From Hymenopus coronatus (Eukaryota; Arthropoda; Insecta; Mantodea; Hymenopodidae), in contig CM060900.1 in NCBI GenBank assembly GCA_030762935.1, positions 391,209,632 through 391,273,631 of the forward strand: a stretch of DNA of 64,000 nt, read 5' to 3'. Both the position numbers and the translations under genes were made by a program. Shown piece after piece: positions 44,880 through 57,585 of this stretch (the stretch's first letter is position 1; every line of letters begins with the position of its first letter). The notes under the pieces are model-generated. The model ran no database searches. It was not told the DNA's origin and saw only the letters and a program-made list of their open reading frames with translations.

Positions 44880-46870
44880 CTTTAATTATAGAATTTTTGC
44901 ATCAGTCCATCAAATATCCTGAATGTAATAATAATGCCCTTATTTATTAAATATTGAGTATTGGGTCTGTAGTTTTTCATTGTATTTCTTAAAAATGTCT
45001 TTACCCTCTTCAGAGTGAAAAAGAATGTTTAGGTTCCGCAGTTGTAATTGGCATTGCTATTACAATTTTCAAAATTTTGTTCCTTCACTGAACACTGCTG
45101 AAAGGTTCTTAAAGTAATCTTGTCATTTAGTAAGGGAAAAAAACAGAATCTGTGTGGTATGAAGAAGTAGTACTAGAAGTATTGTTAAGCAAACCAATGC
45201 TTTGAAATGTCATTAAAAATAGAATTTTGGGGAAATTTGATTACTTTAGGAGAATAGACTTTGGTTCTTTTTTACTCAACACACCCATCATACTGATTCA
45301 ACTGTAAACCAGCTCCAATTCTGTATGCAGTTTTCCCTGCAGTTGAAAAGGATAGGTTTGCACTACTTATATGTAAACTTTATCAGGAAATCTTCCACAA
45401 AAATCTTTAGATAGCTCATTACACAATAAAGCTACATCTTCTAGATGCCCATTATAAGCAAATCTCTCTGTAACAATAGTTGTAATGATGTCACACATCT
45501 CCTTGGCATCTCCTACCCTTGTCTATTCCATACTCTTTTATTGCTTTATCATTTGCGGAAAATCTCGCATAGCTGTCTGTGTTCAGCACTTAATCTTTCC
45601 TTTTTCTATTTGCTGTTTAAACATGAGAGTACAACATTTTAACATCACACTATCTTTGCTCAATTTTTAAAATTGCAGGTACAAAATGTCAATATGAGGT
45701 AGGATTTTATAAAAAAGTGTTAACTAAAATACCATTTGCCTCTCTTCTAGAGCTCTGACTTCTTTTATTGTGGTTGTACTATTTCAGCTGTCTTTAATGA
45801 TTTCAAAGCTATCTTTCAGGCTTTCTGTTTTCATACACAACATTGACAGTACAAATATTTTAATTCCATCTTCTTAATGCAACTCTGGGGAGACTTGCCT
45901 GCATTACTTTCTCTAAACTATCAGATTGCAAAGAGGAATTAGAAAAAATGCTGGAATTCCTAAGAAATTTGAAAAGAACAGACAGACTTGAGAATTAGTG
46001 TTTGCTGTGTATTGGTATGCAAAGCAGTGGACAAAGTAGGTATATGGATATGTTTCCCTTATTTTTACCTATATACCACCAATTCTTCCACTCATAGCAT
46101 TGGCCCCCATCAAAGATTTGTGCAATGAGTTTTTCTTTGGGGTTTCTAAGAAGTGGGTCAATTTCATTCTGTATACACTTTGCCAGAGTATTCTGTATCT
46201 CTTCCTTCAGGATTCACAAATATCCAGTGTCTCATATACAAATTCCTCATCTATGTATGGAAGACATCATTTGACAGTGATTTGAAACATCACACTGAAT
46301 GACAATTTTATAAGTTCATATTTATTGTATTTTGCAGTCTTAACAATTCATTCTGAACTGTTTTCGAAATTCCTTTGAATACTGTGGGTGTTATAAATAT
46401 TCCTTCATTGCTGTATCTGGTTCAGTTATATAATCAATGAAGTCCCTATATACTTCTGGATTCAAGGATGTAATAGGCTCATCATGGCATTGTAGTTCAG
46501 TTCAAACATAGCGTAAAACTTAACATATGAAATCAATCTTTTTAAAATATGCCTATCTTTACTCACTTGAATGTTTTGTATTTTAATTAATATGAAACCT
46601 TCAAGTTTTTAAATTTGTTTCCTGTTAAATGGTTTATATCATTCACTCTTATAATTGTCCATAAACAGTTGGCACATTTAGGAGCAAACAAGATATGCGG
46701 GTAGCAGAAAAAGGACTTGCGAACTTTGCAACCACAAATCGAGTCATATATCATAAATGTCCTCAGAATTAAGCTGAGTCTTAAAAATTCTGCTTTTAAT
46801 TCTATTTCCCCCGAATAGTTAGCTTTGAAAATTGCACTTCCATAAGTGTTCGTACAGAGTTATTAATTTC
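44880..46870 (-). pseudogene. hAT transposase with TTF-type zinc finger (ZMYM1-like), full length but decayed
   Basis: hAT transposases cut and paste with an RNase H-like domain and a C-terminal dimerisation region. Minus-strand order is: a TTF-type finger (CGCKV-like CGCKVRKSFFCYPHILF and NDINHLTG, about 46.7 kb), GISKTVQNELL (46.35 kb), NPKEKLIAQIFDG (about 46.13 kb, the block with the catalytic Asp in DGA), YFVHCFAYQY (46.03 kb), SLKDSFEIIKDS with RALEERQMVF (45.8 kb), DAKEMCDIITTIVTERFAYN (45.5 kb) and, at the C-terminus, ILKIVIAMPITTAEPKHSFS (45.06 kb). Those are the expected blocks in the expected order over about 2 kb, with many stops and shifts. Confidence 0.8.
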
Positions 46871-47435
46871 AATTATCCATATTTCTTTAGTCAATACAGT
46901 TATAAAACCACCTGAAACGTTCTGTTTAAATATTATAGCTCCACAAAGAACATTAAAATAAGAAACTTGCATATTTTGATACTACAAAACTACTTGGGGG
47001 GGGGGGGATACATAAGGGCAGACTGGAACACACCAGATATTCATATGTACAATTTGAAAACTCCCTCCACGCCTTCACTGTTACCTACCAATTGGCAAGT
47101 GCAACAGTGCCAGTGCTAAGCTCATTGCACCGGGACTGTAGGTATAAAAGCTTCACTTTTACCACCATATGTTTTTTCATAGTTTAAAAATAAACTGGTT
47201 TTAATAGTCACAAGGCTGAGGTTAATTAAAATGCCTTAAGATTTTCTAGATGGGGGCAGACGTTGCAGCTGTATATGGAACTGCTCCTGATTGCACCAGA
47301 TTCTGGATAGAGCTGTGCCCAATGAGGCACATTAGGACATGTTTGCTCATGTGTGAGGGAGGATAAATAAGTAACCCACAGTAATTTTTCTTGCATTATT
47401 GTCAGTAGGATGTTTAAATTGTATAGAGATATAAT
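46871..47435. other. No gene recognised
   Basis: A 12-G run at 46996-47007. Otherwise no motif; the last part may be the 5' debris of the mariner copy that follows. Confidence 0.4.
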
Positions 47436-47439
47436 TTGA

Positions 47440-48520
47440 AGTTCATGTTAAAGATGGAAATTTTTTAATCAGACTAGCGAGAAAACCATGAACTGTATTA
47501 AAAATGGTGCACATGCTATTGTCATCAACTTATGAGCAGCAGTTGGGTGTAGTGTGTTTTTTGTGGTCAGAAGGACATAATCCAAGTGAAATTCATAAAA
47601 AATTTGTGTCATGTATGGGGAAGACTGTCTAGATCAAAGTAATATTTGTAGATGATGCACATTTTCAAAGAAGGCGATGATAGCCTTTGATTTGCCACAT
47701 TCTGGGCAAACAGCTGCGACACTGGAGCATCGCAACCATTGAGGAGGCAATTTTGAACGATCAGTGGATCCATCTGCAAACTTTGTCCATATGGTTCAGC
47801 AATTTTTACCATACAGTGTATGATATCATGCTTAACACTCTACAATTTCGTAAATTTGTGCCTGCTGGGTTCCTAAGCACCAGATAGAGGTCCATAAAAA
47901 CCAGCTTGGATCACTTACAGTATTACATTGCAGAGAGGAATGATTTTCTGGAAGGAATCATTAACTGTTGTTGACTCCTGGGTATACTATGGAGTAGAAA
48001 CATGCTAACTTTCCAGTAAAGCAAAAATCCAAAGTGATACACTCTGCAAAGAAAGTGCTTGTGACAGTGTTCTGGGATATGCATGATATTGTACTGGTAG
48101 ATTTTGCTGAATGAGGTGCCACTGTGAATGCTGTAAGTTAAAATACAACATTGTTAAAGTTTTGTCATGTGCTTTGTGACAAACAACATGACTTGTCTGG
48201 TGAAAATGTCAAACTGGTTCATGTCAGTGCTTACCCACATGTTGCAACTTCTGTTTGTGAGAAAATAAAAATTTGGTTGGAAGGTGCTGCAACATCCACC
48301 ATGTAACTCTAGATGTTGCACCTTCAGAATTTTGTTTATTTGGTCCTATGGGTGACTGTCATTTTGATTCTGTTGAATTGAAGATGGCTCTATTCCATAA
48401 AAGCAGAGTTTTATGAATAGGGCATACTGAAATTAGTGTTATGATTGCAGAAATGTGTTGAGAGACTAGGCACCTATGTAAAAAAGTAGCTAAAGATTGT
48501 GGGTTCATTGTAATATAGTT
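47440..48520 (+). pseudogene. mariner (SETMAR-like) transposase
   Basis: Blocks in order: STYEQQLGVVCFLWSEGHNP and SEIHKKFVSCMG (N-terminal helix-turn-helix, 47.53 kb), ATIEEAILNDQWIHLQTLSI with TLQFRKFVPAGF (second DNA-binding part), YIAERNDFLEGI, a DSWVYYGVET block corresponding to the first catalytic Asp region (about 47.97 kb), VTVFWDMHDIVLVDFAE (48.07 kb), LVHVSAYPHVA where HDNARPHVA is usual (second Asp lost), and a LDVAPSEFCLFG block for PDLAPSDFHLF. Stops and shifts are frequent. The tail reads HLCKKVAKDCGFIVI at 48.47 kb. It is dead, and older than the Jockey element. Confidence 0.8.
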
Positions 48521-48529
48521 TATTGCTGT

Positions 48530-50690
48530 TTTGAAAAAAAAAAATACTTTGCCTTACTTGTTGATCCTCCTCCGTATTTATGCAGGAAACATTTTAAACA
48601 AGTTAAGAAGGCTAAGACATACTCATAATGCATTCCAGTATTATATGGTGTGGGATGTACTTGGTAAGGAGACTTTTAACCACAGTAAGATTGGTTCTTA
48701 CTTTCATGCAGACTTTAATAATCCATGGTTAACATAGGAATAAAGTTCAAAATTATATTTTACTACAGCTTGCTGCAGCTTTGCTTGTTTCAAGGTAACA
48801 CTGCATATGCAGCCCTATGTGGCTGGCCTAATGGGTATTTCCTTGCCACTGCAAAGGATGTAATTTTCTGACAAAGTCAGATATTAATGGCCCCTTAAAT
48901 TCAAGTATGATTTCTCGTGCAAATTATAACTGCAAAAACCACACACCTTCATCATAGATATGTTATAAATTATGTCTTTGTGTTCCCATACACCTCTTAC
49001 ACCTTTTAAGAAGGGTTATTTTAACACTCATTAATTGTTCTTGGTCATGCAAATAAAACATGCTTCATTCATAAAAAGAATTAAATGCAAGTCAATAAAA
49101 CAATTATTAACACCAATACACCATTGTTAAAATTAACTGGGATATTATGTGGTTGCAATTCCTAAATTACAATTACCTTACAGGATTTTAAGGTTAAAAG
49201 TTTAGTGACATTGCAAGCCAAGTTTTGCAAAATTCCTGATTCCTAAGAAAACATTTTCAGAGAGATGTTTGGGTTTTGTTCTAAATTTTCTGTGATACAA
49301 AGTTTTTCTTGTATAAGAACAGTGTAATTTAATGTCAAATTTCTTACGAACAGTGGAAGCCATTTCCCTATGTTTATTTTAGGCTACAAACTGCTTCTTT
49401 GTGAAGTGTACAAACAGCAGGTAATGTGTGTATAAATTGCCATCTTGCCCCTCTACAAGAATTTGTTGTTACAAATGTATGTGGTTATATATGTTACATA
49501 TTAAGGATTCTGTGTGCTAAAGTATATAGAATATTTAGCATTATAGCAACACTAACAAACTCTGTGATCTCGCCACATATCACCCTCTGTACAAAGTCTT
49601 TGCATAACTAATATCTGACATGGAGAAGGAACAGAACTGACACTGCAGGACAACCAGTTCTCTATAATATGGCCATGCATTGAAACGAAAGCAATATATT
49701 AAACCTTTTGCCACCCCCATTATAAGTGCACAACCAGAAAACCTGCATTGTTTAAATTCAGTCACATGTGGAAGTAATGACATCCTGCCTTGAAAACAAA
49801 ATCAGTAAACATTTACTTTGACTACAGAGGGTGTTTCAGACTTTTTTCCTTAAAAAACCCTAATTTGCATTACTTTTTTCAAACACTTAGAAATAGTTTT
49901 TGGAAATTACATTTTTACTCCTTATTTTGGCCCAGAAAAAAACACATGCACACACACTCTCTCTCTCAACCTAACCTTGTGCAAATCTTGAAACCAGAGG
50001 ACCCTGTTGCTCACTCTGGCTTGCTATACCTTAAACAGCCTGACAACCATTTTTTTGATCCAGTTCATCTACAGACACTAAACCTAACGTAACTGGTGCA
50101 AATGTCGAAACCAAAAAGCTGCGTTGTTTATGGTTTAAAATTCAGTGGTTGGTTCTAGTGTATACAATGCTAAAATATTTAATAGTTTTAATGTGGTTTT
50201 TGATTGACTTCAAAATTTGATATTAAAATCATAGCATAGTATTACAGTTTTGTCTGCATTTCTAGTCTACTTAGAAATATGTGGGAGTTACTGTTGGGCT
50301 TCTGTGTATACAAATTGCAGGTCCAGGTATAAGTCCTGTTCATTTCCTAAATGATTTAAATTTTCTACAGTTTTGAAAAATATTCCTTTTAAAGTAAGAC
50401 CTGAAGATTTCCTGACAACGTATTAACTTTAAGTGTTCTCAGGATTCTGCCAGGTAAGAACATGGATAGAAGCCTAAGAACACGTGAGTTAAAATTCCTT
50501 TTTTTTTTTTTTTTTTTTTAAACAAGAATGCACATAAACCCTATTTTTAAAACTTCCCTACTTGACTAAGCTGCAGAAGTGAGTTTGGGAATCTTTAAAG
50601 CATAGGAAAACTACTCTCTTGGAGCCAGTGTTCACTAAAACAAAGAACAGTGTTCAGCTGCAGATGTGTTGATAACAGATACTCTATATC
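48530..50690. other. No gene recognised
   Basis: AT-rich, with a long T run at about 50500-50519. The 100-codon frame at 49790-50092 is not recognisable. Confidence 0.4.
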
Positions 50691-50699
50691 ATCAATTTT

Positions 50700-52000
50700 G
50701 TTACTAAGTGATTAAACATTTTGATGTAAAACTGTAATACACTCACTTGGCACGTCTAAGTAACCACATACTGTTATATTGGAACTGTGGTCCTTGTTGG
50801 CTTGTACTTTTGTGTTGAAATTTTGCTGTTTTCTGTTGCTGGGGGGTGCAAATTCTGTCTGCTTAGCTGCTTTGGTTACAAGCTTGAGTTGAACTGCATC
50901 CACTTTTGTTTTCATTTTTGCATTTGGAGTATACAAGTATTGACACTGCATTGACATGCACCATAAAGCTTATTAGTTATTCTTCAATTCTGATTTAATT
51001 ACTTTACACTGTAGCTTTCTGAAACTGTAAGACCATTTGCAGTTAAAATGGACATTATCTTGTGCAAAATCGTTTTTGGTTATCTAGAAGTTACCATACG
51101 TGGAAGAGTATTTCCTTGTGTTACACAGTCAGTTCAGTCCTTTTCTTATTGTGGCATCACTTCTTATCACACCACTGACAATCTTGACATGAGGCAATTA
51201 TACTTTTATGTAGGGTATGAGATCCATTGTCTCCCCCATTATTTCCTCTGCATATAAACCTGGTTTTATATTGTTAGTACCAGTGTGGGCATCAGCACCA
51301 CATGTCGATTGCTTTCATTAAGGTTAAGAGTACCAACTTGATGCTGAAATTCGCCTAATTTGATGCCAGGGAAGCATCAGGTAATATTCCTGTTTTGCAC
51401 ATAGTTGCCCTGAAAATTTCTGCTTAAAGTTGGCTACTATTAAGACTTTCTTATTTCCAGAAATGTTGATTCATGGTACCACACATTTTTCTTCATTTGC
51501 AGAACTATTCTTTTCACATCTTTCATTCAGCACTTCAAATCTGTTTTTTAGAGTTATTTTGTTCGGATGTTGTACCTTTTTTTTGACTTACATCAGAGTA
51601 CCATTCTTGGTAATGATTTGTGAAGTTCAGTATTTTCCTTTTTCAGGTTTTCATTTTTGTTTCTCAGGATGTTAGCATTATCTCTATCTTTACTTTTCAT
51701 ACTCCCTATTTTCAGTGGAGTCTTGATATTTCTTTATGCGCATTTTGTAGGTGTGTGTTCAAGAAATTGATTATCACTTGAAGCAACAGTGCCATTTCTT
51801 TCTTGCGTACTTTTGCAGCAGGGGTTTCAGTAGTGGAACCAATACTTGTTTGTTTAATTGGTTTACTATCATCCCTCACATTTCCTTCAGTTACATATAT
51901 CATGGAATCACTATATTTCATTTTAATACTTCCTTCAGCAATTATATCGGGAGTTAATATAATTTTTGCTGGATTTGAGCTGCATATTCCAGGTTACTAC
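50700..52000 (-). pseudogene. SGNH-hydrolase ORF1 remnant of a CR1-type element
   Basis: Minus-strand text reads KYSDSMIYVTEGNVRDDSKP and KVRKKEMALL (51.9 kb, polar N-terminal region), then VLIVANFKQKFSGQL at about 51.44 kb, where VLIVGDSxxR is expected and the catalytic GDS is lost, AHTGTNNIKPGLY at about 51.28 kb (intact GTNN block), YIKVxLPHVKIVSGVIRSDA at about 51.18 kb, and ITKNDFAQDNVHFNCKW at about 51.05 kb (the DxxH block, D-NVH). The order and spacing copy the SGNH region at 33.3-34.1 kb, but the sequences differ strongly, so it is a separate family. A lysine-rich stretch (KMKTKVDAVQLKLVTKAAKQ) follows. Confidence 0.65.
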
Positions 52001-52619
52001 TCCACTTGCTGCCATCTGTGTTTATTTTATAGGTTATCTATTTACTCGAGCTAAAACCACATTTAGACATACCCATAGCTGGTTACTTTCATGATTGGGG
52101 TTATGCATGGCAATGTTTGTTGACCTTGCAAACTTCACTGTTGTACAGGACAGGTAGTGTCAATGTAAACAGCAAACAGTCCTACTCCCTGAGAGGACTA
52201 GTACCTGCTGACCTGAACCTCACTGCTACTAACGGTTGTATTACAAATATCAACTGCATTACTTCCAAACCTATGAAAACAACCCTAATGGAAGCAGTAA
52301 AGCAAAATCTAATCAATGATGTTTACATTACAGGAAGCAGAAGAGAAGGAAACAATGTATGTGTATTTTTAAAGGAAGTTGTTATTACTGAGAGGAGACA
52401 AAAAGTGTAGTAGGTGCATACAGTATACAAAGTGCAATTCTGTTTATTCAAGCCAAGTACATCAAGTTTACTCTGAACAAATGCTCGGTACCACAATGAT
52501 AGCATTATATGATTCAAATCAGGTACACAAAGTCTACTTTGTCTCAAATGCTCTGCATCACAAATTGTAGAACAGGAAACTATGAAAAAACATGGAGAAA
52601 GAATTATGAATATTATATA
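52001..52619. other. No gene recognised
   Basis: A 97-codon plus-strand frame at 52117-52410 could be the N-terminal, BED-finger side of the hAT pseudogene that follows, but no zinc ligands are visible. Confidence 0.3.
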
Positions 52620-53940
52620 GAATTTGTGCTCATGATAATACGGCCATAGGCTATTCAGTCTTTAAGGACCTAAGCCAAGAACTACTTAAAATAGGTGGTA
52701 AGTACAAAGACAAAAACTAATAGAATGTTACCACATCCATGTCCAGTATCACTTATTGAAAGTAACTCATGGATCACAGAGCCTGCCCAGTGACACCAAC
52801 TGTCATGCTTCACTTCCAATCCTGCTCTGAGGTCTGTGGTTCAGGATGCATTAGTACTCTGGCTCAGGCAAGTCAACTTGAAAGACTGGCTTAAGACATG
52901 ACATATTCCCTATCCTGCGCCAAGAAGCTAAACTAGGTGAGCTTGCTTGTACAACTGATGACAACTATAAAAGAATTATTTACACTGCAATTACAGGGCA
53001 CCATATTTCAGTCTTGTGCCATGCTAACAACGAAATTTATTTGTGATATAAACATTGGCAACAGTATAAAATGTGAAATTGAGGTCAGATTATTGGCACT
53101 GGGGTTTTCCTTGGATAACGAGAAGATCAATTTTGTGTCTGACCAAGGCAGTAACATAAAAGAGCTCTTCATGACTATAAATGGACACTATGTGTAGCTT
53201 ACATTTTAAATAATGTGTTACAGAATACCATTAAGGAGGGTTATATAGCAAAGGAGTTGAAAAGGTAGAATCATACTCAAAGATTCAATGCCATAGCCAG
53301 GATTTAAAACACGACTATGACATTGGATTTTTCAGTTTTATTCTACCTTTCCTACATATGGCTTGTGTAAAAGCAATTGGCTACCAACAAAGCAGTTGCA
53401 TAGAATATTGACCTCTCTATATTGTATGCCAAAAGCTAACAGCATATAGGAAACAATCAAGATTAGTAAACAAGCTCTCCAAAACATTAGAAGAGGAATG
53501 TGAATCTGCACTGGAATTGGCATCTTGCCAATCTTAAATCCCTGTATGATTAAGATGAGGATGTGAGACGACGACTGTCACAGTTACTTCTGATCATAGA
53601 ATGACCGGGTTCAATAGAGAAATAGGTGGGAAACTTGATAAAGTTAACTGCTTTGGAAGTGTTGGCTAGTGAAACGTTGGACACCAAAGAATGCAGATTG
53701 CTAGGAAATTAAACATGTTAAACAATGAGTTAAGAATTTCCTATGAAAATAAATTTGGCGCATACCCTATTCATCGCTACACAAAATTTTTATGGCTTCC
53801 TTCAGGCACCTTGTTATGTTGTCGATTGAAGAAAGGAAAGCATCCAAGAATTAGCTCATGCTTCAATTTGTCTCAGGCTTATGCTTCTTCAGCCTCCCCT
53901 CAAAAGAGAATGATTTGTAGATTGGAGACACAAGGATAAT
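52620..53940 (+). pseudogene. hAT transposase, second lineage
   Basis: Blocks in order: AIGYSVFKDLSQELLKIGGK (52.64 kb; the region before the catalytic domain), TDDNYKRIIYTAITGHHIS (first catalytic Asp block, where TDxWT is usual), NSIKCEIEVRLLALGFSLDN and NFVSDQGSNIKE (53.07-53.16 kb; second Asp in VSDQG), AYILNNVLQNTI (53.2 kb, for AHVLN), RLVNKLSKTLEEECES (53.47 kb) and AYPIHRYTKFLW (53.76 kb). It lacks the C-terminal dimerisation block as far as I can read. Shifts and stops throughout. It resembles BED-finger hAT transposases, distinct from the TTF type at 45 kb. Confidence 0.75.
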
Positions 53941-54554
53941 CAGTTAAATTAAATATCATTGTATCTTATAATGGGAGATGCAGAGAATCATATACAGTGC
54001 CTTGTTTCTGACTTCTAGCTGGCTACTTCATGGTCAGTTGCTGCTGGCTGAGATGAATATTCACATACCTTGAACTTGAGCACGTTGTGTGCTGGCAGTT
54101 CAAGCATGTAGATTTACAGGCATACAATAAACACATACATTGGAATGACTGAAAGACAATACTAAAAGAGAAATTACTGCAATTTCAGAGGAAGAATTAA
54201 TTTTAATAGACATTTTCTTAAAAGGTGTGAGAGATGCATGACAGTACAAAATATCATTTCCAACACCTGTGATAAAGGTAACCACTAAGTACAATATTAT
54301 ATTTCTCCATGGTCTGTCAGGAAATGTAAGTCTAACTTTTTGTATAGTTTCTCCACTCAAATTCTTATTTCGTAAATATGCTTTTTAACATGTAACATGC
54401 TTGCATTGTGAATGTACAACCATACTTGTATGCACACACTTAAATACACACATTCTCTCGAAGGTCTAAGCTCACACTGAGTGTGTCAGGCTTGTAGCAG
54501 AGGAAGTCCAGATATGCAGCCAGAAATGCACAATTTCTACAGAGCACCTGCAGC

Positions 54555-54640
54555 ATGCGAGGTTGGAAGTTGTCGCACAAGACCTACAGACTAGCAGGTA
54601 ACAGTTATCCCATCAATGTTCACTGAATCACACTGTATTA
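54555..54640. repeat. Second copy of the 40997-41075 sequence
   Basis: GGAAGTTGTCGCACAAGACC and ACAGACTAGCAGGTAACAGT match GGAAGTTGTCACACCACACT and ATAGACTGGCAGGCAACAGT at 41.0 kb in the same orientation, with the tail TCACACTGTATTA. It is a dispersed repeat of unknown class. Confidence 0.65.
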
Positions 54641-54889
54641 ACATGATGGAAAGCTCATACATGTACATTAGCTCAACTTTCCTAACTGGTAAAGGTGTTA
54701 TGTATTACTGCCACAAGTAAGCAGGCTTTCAGTTTTGTAGGTTTCGTTATTAATGAAAGGAGGAGTAATTTGTCATCTAGTGCTGTAAATAATCTTCTAA
54801 AAATTAACAGCCTCATGAAGCTATCTTAAATGTTATGTTTTTTTTTTTTTTTCTTCATGATGTTTAAAGTTTAGAGGGTTTTACTATTT

Positions 54890-55880
54890 ATAGGTATTAA
54901 GATGATAATTATTTGTACCTTATTTAATAATGAATATGATTACACTGGATCTCTCAATATACTCCCCACAGACATCAATACACTGCTGCCATCTCCTGGC
55001 AACTTCACTGTTGCATCATGGAACCATTGTTTGAGGGTACTATACAAACAGTCATGGACAGCTGCCTACAATGCCCTGTTGTTGAACCTTTTACCTTGCA
55101 TTACATCCTTCATGTTGTCAAATATAGCATCATCAAATTGAGCTATTCCAATGATATGGTTGGTGTGGCACATCAATGAATCCCAGCGATGTCAATTTTG
55201 CAGTCATCCATTGCTGATATATGGCTGCAAATTGTCATGCTGGAGTACTTCTGTTGACCACTTTCCCTTTCGCTTTTACTGAATCCTGCTTCTAAGTTGT
55301 AAGGATATCACAGTACACACTGCTGTTGACAGTTTTCCTTGTGGAAGTCAGTCCACTAGCAATGTGCCACAAGTCTCCCAATAGATGGAAATCATTTGCT
55401 TAGCTGCAGATGGGGCATCATGAAATTTCTTGGGCTAGGGACTCCCAAGATGTTTCCATTGCATGGATTTGACTTCCTTCTCAGGTGTATGGTACTGTCA
55501 TCCATGATTCATCACCAGTTTTCTCCAAAAATTCTGGGTCTTCATTAATTTCCAATAATTGTCAACAAACTTAAACTCTGTTCTCCTTCTGGGACTGTGT
55601 CAAGTCCATGGTACCCAATGTGTGCACACCTTTTTCATATCCAAATCATTATGAATAAATGATGTGCAGGGTTGTGCGGCAGGTTATGCACTTATCAGCC
55701 TTTGAACCTCAATGTTCCTTGGATATCGCAATGTTGAAGGACAACTAGTGCTGATGTTCTTGTATGCAGATACCTTTCCACTGGCTAACCAGTGATCAAG
55801 TTTTATACAGTCTTATGTGCCAGAACTTCTTGACCACATACCACAGTTAAGTGTTTGAATATCTGCTGTTTTGACTCCTT
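54890..55880 (-). pseudogene. mariner transposase, second copy
   Basis: Read minus from about 55.7 kb: KRCAHIGYHGLDTVP-type text (for KRVCARWVPRMLT), EINEDPEFLEKTGDESW (first catalytic Asp in GDESW, 55.53 kb), VKSMQWKHLGSPxPKKFH (for SMQWKHxSSPRPKK), WSTEVLQHDNLQPYIS (second Asp in HDN, 55.24 kb), FIDVPHQPYHWN (for PPYSPDLAP; third Asp lost), FDNMKDVMQGKRFNN and QWFHDATVKL near the end. About 700 bp of the gene is readable, with stops. The N-terminal half beyond 55.9 kb is not convincing. Confidence 0.75.
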
Positions 55881-56069
55881 CCTTCCACAAAAACTAGGCA
55901 GCATATCTTTTTCCAAGACGTTTCACCTTGTCCATGGTTTTCTCTGCTTGACAATAAACAAACACTGCCTTTTCATTATATACACTGTTCACAACTGCCA
56001 TCTAGCATTTGCATGGTGTACTAATATCAGTTCAACCTATAAGAGGACATATGCATAGGTTGACGGTTT

Positions 56070-56445
56070 TTTAAAATGCAATTGCAATTCATTTCCGAAT
56101 GCCTCTCATAAAATACATAATAATGAAATTGATTGTGATTGTTGTAATCCAATAAGCTATAAACATATTATATTTCTTTAATCAGGAAATAAATTTTAAG
56201 TAAACAACTAAATAGTAAACAAACTAAGGTTTCAAACCACTTTTTCTCTTAGGCTATATAGACTCTTATAGTATGCAGAGCTATTATAACCCAACCTTTA
56301 TTATCATGCGCCATCTTTGCTGATGTTTGGTTTTGCTGGTGTGACCAAACAGTTAAGGCTTGGACTGAATCTTGATAAAGCCTGGTTGTCAGCTCTGCCC
56401 CTGAGCACAAAACTGTTATGTAGCAGTTATGGGGCTTAAGAAATG
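56070..56445. other. No gene recognised
   Basis: AT-rich, no motif noted. Confidence 0.4.
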
Positions 56446-56449
56446 TCCT

Positions 56450-56625
56450 TTTGCCAGTCTATGTCATTTACCCCTTCCCTTTTTCTCACTAAATAGAGCA
56501 CACATTACCCCTTCCAAATGGCACTGTTTCCTATTTCTCACTAAACAGAGCACCCATTATTGCCAGTCTGTCATTTACCTCTTTCAAATGGAGATCTTCC
56601 CTTTTTCTCACTAAACAGAGCACAT
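56450..56625. repeat. Tandem repeats with TTTCTCACTAAACAGAGCAC
   Basis: TTTCTCACTAAATAGAGCAC (about 56481), TTTCTCACTAAACAGAGCAC (about 56533) and the same again (about 56602) alternate with TGCCAGTCT(A)TGTCATTTACC and CTTTCAAATGG. Spacing is 52 and about 69 bp. Confidence 0.8.
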
Positions 56626-56629
56626 TTTT

Positions 56630-56830
56630 ACACAACCTGAGATTTGGCTGTTCGAGCACAAGAGATGCCGACCACTCAGGATGGCCGGTTGAAATTATAA
56701 CAGAAGAAATGGTGAACAAAGTTCATGATATTATGATGAAAGTCTGACGGGTGAATACCTGTAAGATAGCCAAGACCATACACTTTTCAAGTGAATGGGT
56801 ATATAACAACTGCTTAGGAACAGACACACA
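56630..56830 (+). pseudogene. mariner helix-turn-helix fragment
   Basis: SSTRDADHSGWPVEIITEEM and VNKVHDIMMKV, then RVNTCKIAKTIHFSSEWVYN, match the linker and second helix-turn-helix of mariner transposases (the usual text has SGRP at SGWP and I.SxGSVxxI at the end). It faces away from the minus-strand mariner copy at 54.9-55.9 kb, so it is a separate insertion or an inverted piece. Confidence 0.7.
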
Positions 56831-57585
56831 TAACTACAAAATCATTGTTTTCAGATATAGCTATTTCAAGTTTTGTGCTCACAATAAACACATTTTGCCA
56901 CATTGTTTAACAAGCCTAATTGTTAGAAGATCAAAATACATTTGATTTTCTATTGTTTTGTACTATCTTTAATTTGAGCACCCCAGTGTAATAAGAATAA
57001 AATATTAACTAAAATGTTGCATGTAGGTATGTCTCTTTGGCTCTAAGCTTTCACATGGAGTCACGTTCCTGTAACCCTAAACCAAAGGCAGTGCCAAAGT
57101 TATTGTTGGGTTAGTAGGAATTTTATTGACTGTAAGAAGCATAACTCATGTCACAATTATTTCTTTATTAATCACTTTTATTTGATGAAATATACCTCTT
57201 TGAGGGGCATACACTTTTCAAGACTGATACACCATTTACCTATATTCTGTTATTACTCCCCCCCCCAAAAAAAAAAAAAATAAAAAAAAATAGCTTTAAC
57301 TCACAAAATCTAAAGCTTAGCAAAAACACAGAAAATTAAGGACTTGAACCAACATTAAAATATCATTGCTAGTCAAAGTCAAATAGAGAATATTTAAGAA
57401 CTTGTTCACATAAACTTGTTTACATTTCACTATGTGAAATGTAAACACGTACGGTAAAAACTCTTGAGTTACAATTTTTATTCTGAAACTTCCCCCAAAC
57501 CTTCTTCCCTGCTTTCTGTGACATGAGCAAGGTTTCACGTAAGTCCGTCATAAATTGCATAGTATCTTGCTGGTATTATACCCTT
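56831..57585. other. No gene recognised
   Basis: A C9 run followed by an A-rich run at 57258-57290, and a short palindrome (GTTTACATTTCAC/GTGAAATGTAAAC, 57419-57445). Confidence 0.4.

Noticed and set aside
53641..53700. GTGAAACGTTGGACACC as part of a fourth hammerhead
   Set aside because: No CUGANGA core or stem II precedes it.
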